NCBI GenBank assembly: GCA_011033025.1
Contig: WFMF01000268.1
Span: 124,001-188,000 of the forward strand
Direction of reading: 5' to 3'
DNA: 64,000 bases
Source: Beroe forskalii
Lineage: Eukaryota; Ctenophora; Nuda; Beroida; Beroidae
Shown: positions 57,315 through 64,000 of the stretch, one piece after another
How the letters are laid out: every line of letters begins with the position of its first letter
Position numbering within the stretch: position 1 is the stretch's first letter
The notes under the pieces: generated by a model
Told to the model about the DNA's origin: nothing
Databases searched by the model: none
The model's input: the letters and a program-made list of their open reading frames with translations, nothing else
Position numbers and translations under genes: made by a program

Positions 57315-60300
57315 ATGGATAGACCTTCTTCAGGTAGATTAATGTGCTACACTCTATTCTACTATATCAATACCAATGCCAATGTCTGTTCATTCAGCCA
57401 ATGAATCTTGAATTAGTTTATTTTGATACTATGAGAAAGTTAATACCTACAACTTGTTAATCATTTACTTTTCAGTTCCCTGCATGTCATTACCACGCCC
57501 ACCTTCCCCCTATTCTGGAAAAGTACCTCTAAATTCAACAGATGATGTTTCAAAGGTAAAATAGCTAAAATTATTCTTTTATTATAACTGTCAGGATCAG
57601 ATGCTGGCTTTTGGTCTATGCCCTGAACCAGAAAAGGAGGTAAAAGTAACTGTTTTAGCCATTTTAAAAGTTTTCAGTTTAGGACAGTATAAATTTTTGT
57701 CTGTTTGAATTTATGATGAACCCTATAAATTCAGTGGGGTTCCTATCTATAAGGTACATCTAAAATTTTAAAATGTTTATACTACTATGTAATGATATAG
57801 TCAATGTGCTCCTTGGTGATCTTCCTATTCAAGATGTAATTGATTAATTACCTCTCTTTCAGGCTTGTATGTTAACTAAATTTTACATTCAGATGATCAG
57901 ATATGCAAAGCTGCTTTCAATTACTTTTCAGCTGTGCAAGATTGCCATATTGCTGTTGCTGAACTTAACCTACAGTTTTTAGAGTTTGCTGTTAACTAAC
58001 TTACCACTAGTTCATTAAGGTTGATGACTCTGAAGCATATATTTTTCAGGCTACTCCTTGCTGAAATCTTTTAAATTTTGTAAATTTGTGCCCCCCCCCC
58101 CCTTATATTGTAGCATCATTTGAATTTATCGAATTGTATGAAGTGTTGATTTTGGATTACAGTAATGCGGGGTAAGAAGACTTAAAATTTACCTATCTAG
58201 CATATAATGCACCGACGAAAATTATCGTATGAAATAATTATTTCTATCTTTAGAAGGTCAACCTTAAAACTTTAAAATAACTTTCGCTAGAATTGCCAGA
58301 TACATGCTGCTGAAAAAAACTGTCATATTTGGGAGGTTGCTGTACAGTTTTGCATACAATTACCCTGCAGTTTTGCAGGTTTGCTAATTCTTACCTTCCA
58401 GTTTTGTACCCTGCAGCACGTTTCTGACATGAAGAAGGAGAACTTCAGTCTGAAGTTGAAGATTTATTATTTAGAGACAACTCTAAGTAAAGTATCAGGA
58501 GCCGAGAAATTTGATGTTTTGACTGAGGTTTGAAACTTTTCATTGGTTGAAAATTCCAATTTCTTAAAACAAATTTTTTTATTATGTTTTTTATTCCTTT
58601 CAATTTCATACCTTTGTCAATTTTGACATTTGGAAGATACTCCTATTTCTATGAATTTGATTGATGATTACTAATTCCACCTTTCTATCAGAACGTGCAG
58701 TTGAAGGTTGAAAATGAAAGCATTTTGAAGGAGCTGGCAACCAATAAAGAACTTCTCATCAAAGCTTCGTGAGTTGCAAAATAGTTTAATAACTTTTATT
58801 TAGTTGTAAATTCAAATTATAATTTCGCTGTTTGTTACACACCAACTTCCTTAAAAGTCAAATGGATGACCAGCTCTTCGTGATTCCTCGGAACTAAGGC
58901 TCTACATGGACTTTTGAATGTCATAATCATGGGCGATTGATTTTTTCACCAAAATTTGAAGTTTTTAGCTCAAAAAATGTCTGGATAATGGTCTTCAAAT
59001 TTCTGACTAGAACCTCTTCGACACTTCTCGGAATTATTGCCCATTCTCGACCGAATTAATGAACCGGTTGTTTGTAACCGTTTAATCCTGATGCCATGAG
59101 CTGCTGGCTATGATATCAGGACTGAATTGAATTTTAATTGCGAGCGAATCTTGCTCAATGCTCGAACTGTATGATTTCTCATTTCTCTGAAAGAAATGTC
59201 TAAACTAAACTACATTTACCGCTTCTGAGTTTCTGCTTTGTTGCCAAGTCAAGAATCATCTGAAAAATCATATCACTTTCTTTTGATATCTGAAATGCAA
59301 CAAAATTCAGAAGCAGCTTTTAAAGTGTTCAAGTGGTGTTGGCAAGTTGTGTAGAATTAGCAATTACAAATTGCAATGAAACTCATCCGTATGAATTGAA
59401 AATCTTATTGTGTTTTCTTAATAAAGTCTTATTAATTATTAAGAATTAATGCACTTTTGTCCTGGATCGATGAATCACATTATTACAAGTGAATTGATTG
59501 TGCTTGCCAACTTTTCCTTTGTTCGTCAAGCAAGTTACACGTCATTACTTGACCATCTGAAACATCAACGAGTTGTGTGTAACTGTATAATGCAAATGCG
59601 TGTTTAGAATTGAGATAATTAAGTAATTAGTGTCTGTATGAAAATAAAATAGGTATTGTGTACACATCATACCTTGTACCTAACAGGGTGTAGTGTACAA
59701 TGATGTCTATTCGAGGGGAATGGATGACATGAATTGTATTTGATATATTGTACTACTTTCCTGCTTTATATCCCTGTATGATACGTTACATTTGAGTGTA
59801 AGAAGCATAATCTTTGTGAATCTTTATGAGCAGCATTCTCAGAGTATGAGTGTGGTTGAGCTCTTTTCTTTCCTCCTAAATTATCTCCTGACGAATACAC
59901 GGGAATAAGCATGGGTTAATTAATCCCACTAATCATTAATATAGTTTACATACCATGATTAAACCTGTCTCGCTTTAGTAAGCTACAGGATATTGTATAC
60001 TTCATGTTTATAAAACAAGACCTGCCCTCTCGCTCTCTCATCTTAGCTCTATGCTCACTTAAATTCATAGAATTGTATTCAAACTTCGTGCAAATATATT
60101 TGATACATTGTCACGAACTCATTACCCGGACATTGTGTTAAAACTCGGTTACACAACACACAATGTCACGTGATGCTTGTTTTGATTACGAGTTAGCGTG
60201 TCGTTTAGTGTCTGATAATTGGTTTCAAATCGGTCAGGAGCTCTACAATCCGTATCACCTGGGAAGTAGTAATCAGCACGGTAGTGGCACGCAGCCCTGC

Positions 60301-62327
60301 AGGTTTTGGGATTATGTTAATTTACCTCCCCTAGATAATTTAAATAGTTGTGCTAATCATGTTTTGTATTCAGTTTTTAGATAATTAAAATTATTTATTT
60401 TAAAACTTTAAGGATTTTAAAACGTAACTTGTTATTGAGGTAATTTGAGCGCATGTCCTAATAACGGCTTATCAGTCGTAAGATCACAAATGTAATGATG
60501 ATATTTCAACTACCAAGCAACATCTTCAGTTTCAATCACTTGAAACTGTAGATGTTACTGAAGTCTTCACTGTTATAACACTGATAACATCACATTGATG
60601 TCACACGCCCCTGCCTATTGATATTATCAAACAGCTATGTAGTCACAAATACTCCCATGAATTAAGCATGTTAATTAAGCGTGTTAAAAATGTGTGCACT
60701 TAACATTGTGATTGGTGTTTCTCTATCTGACGGATATTATGTAATTTGCTACTATCTTACAAACTTTCCCCACTCATCATAAACCCTCAGGCTGAATACG
60801 AATTAGCACATGCTAATTGTAAATTAAAAACTTCCGATTTTAAAAGTTCTCGCATCATTTAAACGTTTTCAACTAACTCCCTAAGATGTAACTACTATCT
60901 TATGTTTCAGGTCGCTAGTTGACAGTCTCTTTGTAACTACTATCTTATGTTTCAGGTCGCTAGTTGACAGTCTCTCAGCAAACCAAGGATCTGCTCAGGT
61001 AACTACTGAACTCTCTAATTAGATAATCTTTTAAACGGACTTGCAATGGTGGTTAGGTAGGAATTTATTAGCATCGTAAAACTCGCTAAAACCAGAAATA
61101 TTGTGTTGATATAAATGTTTTATTAAAGTTTCCATGAAGCCAAGTCCCCCAATTGCCCCACTTTTGGCAGGACGCCATATCATATTGATTGAATTGTATC
61201 AAAGTATCAATATCGTGGTTTGGTGAGCACTGAGCACTGTCAACATTGCACGCGAAATGAGATGCGGTAAAACATTATGCATCTCATAAAGATTGGCTAT
61301 TCCATATTTGACTTGCATTAGAAAATGTTTTCAATGCTTGGTAATGCGTTAAATGCCGCGAGGATTCTCTTAACAAGAGTCAATGTTAATTATTTATTGA
61401 CTATTTGAGATAACTAGGATTGAAACAGCAGTTGTCCGGTCCTGTAACAGAACCAACCGAACTCCTGTGAATCTGTGACAGGACCCGCCGATCACCGTTA
61501 ATATGGTCAATATTTTGATCAATGGAATCAGTCTAATTCGATAATATTCCATAGCAGCTGACTCAGGCACAGGTTCCAACTACTATGTGACTGGTCATTA
61601 GTTAAACTAACCTTTCGCCTGGAATACATAACAGGATAATCGCGTATAATTCCAGTAAATTTATAGCTGGTGTCAGATAGGTGCTTGCCTTCAAGAGGCA
61701 ATAGAGCAATGTCCACCAGAGTTCTTTGCTTTACCAATACAAATGAAATGTTTATCGTTAGAAATACATTTCATTAGGAATGGATGAAGCTAAGGTCTCG
61801 ATTTCATGCAGCCTAATGACATGTAACAACTTCATTTTGTCGGAGTGCAAAAATTTCCCATAGGTATTTCGCTTTGTATGGTAGCCAATTCTCAAATTTT
61901 TTCTTTAAAACTTGCAGGAACGCGCGGCGCCGAATTAGGTCACTGTGATGAAAGTTCTCATTGTTAATCTGTAGTGTTCAATGCGCGCGAAAAAATAAAT
62001 TGATTAATTTACGCGCGAAAAGGTATAACGTTTTCAAAGGTTTTCCCGGAAAATGACCAGTTTTTTCCAAACGGCCATTATCAGCACCATGACAGCTTTA
62101 TGACCAATATCTCGAATCGTCTTATCTTAAACAAGAATTGCACCCGTTGTGGACCAGAACATAAATTCTTACGGATGTACGGTATACGCCAATCCATCTG
62201 GTTCTCAATTTCTTTCGGTGAACCCCCAAAAATATTCAATCGCACCCATCATTCTCCATTTCAGAACGAAGCCGGTCTGATGCAAGAAAACAGTGAACTG
62301 CAGAAGCTCATCTCCAACTTGGAACAG
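57315..62327 (+). CDS. CDK5RAP2: Centrosomin/CDK5RAP2/myomegalin-family protein, 5' part
   Basis: Scaffold of the pericentriolar material that recruits and activates gamma-tubulin complexes. Exons seen: 57315-57333 (ATG), 57476-57555, 57595-57639, 58417-58527, 58692-58768, 60956-60998, 62265-62327, all GT-AG and in phase. The gene continues beyond 64 kb or past exons I could not see. Residues about 50-70 read KKENFSLKLKIYYLE, the Cnn_1N/CM1 motif that binds gamma-tubulin rings and defines the family. The next exons keep the family helix (NVQLKVENESILKELATNKE, LLIKASS) and then a heptad-like stretch (LMQENSELQKLISNLEQ). The N terminus (MDRPSSVPCMSLPRPPSPYS) is short and Pro-rich, as in relatives. 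The acceptor of the exon at 60956 is duplicated 45 bp upstream. Whether this is nearer CDK5RAP2 or PDE4DIP cannot be told; invertebrates usually have one gene. Confidence 0.85.
58769..60887 (+). other. Intron of the centrosomin-family gene
   Basis: About 2.1 kb, AT-rich. It contains a degenerate copy of the dispersed CATGGGCGATTGAT-type repeat near 58920 and a 73-codon ORF at 60163-60384 with no family features and no splice partner in phase. No other gene is seen. Confidence 0.6.
60888..60977 (+). repeat. 45-bp tandem duplication of a splice acceptor
   Basis: Two adjacent 45-bp copies (60888-60932, 60933-60977), each with TTATGTTTCAG|GTCGCTAG. The second acceptor (exon start 60956) gives the family-like ASSLVDSLSANQ. 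The first (60911) is in frame, has no stop, and would insert 15 residues. Confidence 0.95.
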
Positions 62328-64000
62328 GTAAACCTAATCAGACTAAGTGTCCATATCATGCTGTTTATATGTCTACATTATCCTGATTTCCCTCGCCTGA
62401 GGAGAATTCTAAAATATTGGCATTGTGTACTTCTTCAATTGTTCAGTGTGCAACGTTAATTCGTCGACAAGCAAGGATTATTTTGTAATGACAATGCGCT
62501 TATGAAAACTGCATGATCTAGTCTGTGCATAAGTGTAGAGTTGTCATTTGACTCTTTGTATTATTACTTTCTTCTCGGCAGATTTCATTAGTAATTTTGT
62601 TTGCTATCTTAATTCTCCATCTCTAAGCATGGCATTTTTCACCCATGATTTGACCTGAAAATTGACCGTTAATCTTCTTAAGTCCCAATCATCGTAAGCA
62701 GCCCAGTTATTGATCAGATGCCTTCTCAATTCAAATCGTATCTGTTCTGATTCCTTGAATCAAAACGCGATCTTTATTCTCTGAATGTCTGGTTAAACTG
62801 TTTAAAAACTGAAATACAATATGCTGTAGCAACATAAAGCCACCAGAGTCCTGACTGCATGCTGTCTAATGCAAGTAAAAAATGCCACTTTTGTGCCACT
62901 TTGGGTCTGATAGTTGTTTTAATACCTGACCACGTACTTGCTCGGACTAATGGACTAATGGCACCCTGGGACAACCCTTCTTAAGTCCATTTATGGCAAA
63001 TACCAGGCTTTCTCAGCCCAAGGAATAAACCTTAGCCGCATACCAGGACTATTAATGTGTCCGATTAATGAGTTAGCCATACACTCCTTAAATTTATAAA
63101 TATGGCATGGGGCATTCAGCAGAGTGGATATATCATGTGCGATTCTGAGATTTCCCTACCGATTCCGCTATTAATCAGGGATTGTATTTCTCTATTTCTA
63201 TAGTTACAACTAGGGGTGACCGTGACCGATTCTTTATACTGATGCTGCTTTACCTTTGCCATCTCCCTCTCTTATTGTGTATTGAGTTGTTATAATTTTG
63301 AATGCTTTACTGGTGTTTTCCTTCCATTTTTTGCTTTTTTGATCATTGAAAGTTTTTGTTTTCATAAAACACTTACAGCGTAGGGTGTTATATATCTTTT
63401 AACTCGTGAGTTAAATAGCGTGTTTAGCATTTTGCATGCAGTTCCTACCCAAATCATGCAGAAAATCATTTATTGAGTGAATGCGAGATTTAAGTTAATC
63501 CTTTAAACGGCTCTTTATATTGCCTCTTTACAGTTTACATTCGCTTTACCTACAACACTTGACTGTTTCTTTTCTTTCTCTCCCTTTCACGACCACCCTT
63601 TTTCTGCTACCTAGCCTTTTCTCACAGTACCACTTTTTCCTCTTTTAGAATTTCAATCTTAGCCTCTTTTGACTGGCAGTTATTAAAGCATTTCTCATGG
63701 AGATAGAAGTAGGTGACTGTCGTCCTACGTTTTGCTTCACCTATTCCTTAGTAAGTTTCATTGCACCTGCCCTACATTTTCTTGATCAGATTTTCAAAAT
63801 ATTATAACTTCAGCCTGCTTACAACTGAAATACTGTTGTTGATGTCATGATTGTGACTGAAAATTAAATAATCAAGATGATGACACAAAGCTTGCATGAC
63901 ACATAATATCGATGTACATACTGTACATTGATTTGTCATACTATTGCCTCTGTTATTCTTTGCATGTGTCTGCTTTCTGAGTCTCTATTTCTCCTTCTCT
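60999..64000 (+). other. Further introns of the centrosomin-family gene
   Basis: Apart from the exon 62265-62327, no further exon could be supported up to the window edge. AT-rich; minus-strand ORFs at 61.4-61.7 and 62.8 kb show no domain. Confidence 0.5.

Noticed and set aside
58091-58102. Runs of 12 C (58091) and 12 G (20516, 51483) as functional G-tracts
   Set aside because: Single isolated homopolymers, whose length is unreliable in sequencing; no G4-type multi-tract arrangement.
60163-60384. 73-codon ORF in a centrosomin-gene intron
   Set aside because: Length is within chance for AT-rich DNA and no phase-compatible splice sites or family features are seen.
1-64000. CRISPR array or bacterial operon
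   Set aside because: No repeat-spacer pattern exists; tandem arrays lack unique spacers, and the genes are intron-rich animal genes.

Overview
The window is nuclear DNA from an animal, most likely an invertebrate. It has intron-rich genes with GT-AG splice sites, metazoan-type ciliary, centrosomal and NADPH-oxidase genes, DNA-transposon MITEs, non-LTR retrotransposon remnants and a tRNA-derived SINE-like head. I cannot name the species. Exon models were built by reading splice sites and checking that phases join. Lengths close exactly for WDR19 (1362 codons including stop once one missing and one extra base are allowed for) and for a 400-residue membrane protein.

Layout. 1-8.5 kb: a partial minus-strand gene rich in Pro/Ser with a long intron, not recognised. 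9.6-18.0 kb: complete WDR19/IFT144, minus strand, 15 exons. 18-21.4 kb: repeats, including two arrays of a 20-bp near-palindrome flanking a tRNA-like SINE head. 21.4-23.5 kb: a 4-exon minus-strand gene for a single-pass membrane protein with a disordered tail. 23.7-24.3 kb: a TA-flanked MITE. 26.1-27.5 kb: a single-exon plus-strand SHIPPO-repeat (ODF3/CIMAP-like) gene. 29.1-38.1 kb: minus-strand NOX5 with an enlarged EF-hand head; one intron carries an intact retrotransposon-type ORF1. 39.2-44.5 kb: scattered minus-strand candidate exons, unrecognised. 45.4-46.4 kb: a decayed LINE running into about 3 kb of poor-quality, homopolymer-rich sequence over minisatellites (46.2-49.1 kb). 49-57 kb: gene-poor and repeat-rich, with a Harbinger-like MITE, a broken THAP domain and tandem compound repeats. 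57.3 kb to the end: the 5' part of a plus-strand centrosomin/CDK5RAP2-family gene that runs out of the window.

Three of the four recognised genes serve the centriole-cilium axis: WDR19 in IFT-A retrograde transport, the SHIPPO protein in axonemal or sperm-tail microtubules, and the centrosomin homologue in the pericentriolar material. NOX5 is a calcium-gated superoxide source and is not obviously linked to them. The most unusual pattern is a set of short tandem duplications, several of 45-47 bp, at or beside splice junctions. One triplicates the donor of WDR19 exon 13, one duplicates an acceptor of the centrosomin gene, one lies 8 bp from a NOX5 exon, and a larger one copies a NOX5 exon. Two near-perfect hairpins (7.7 kb and 56.4 kb) are also worth small-RNA checks.
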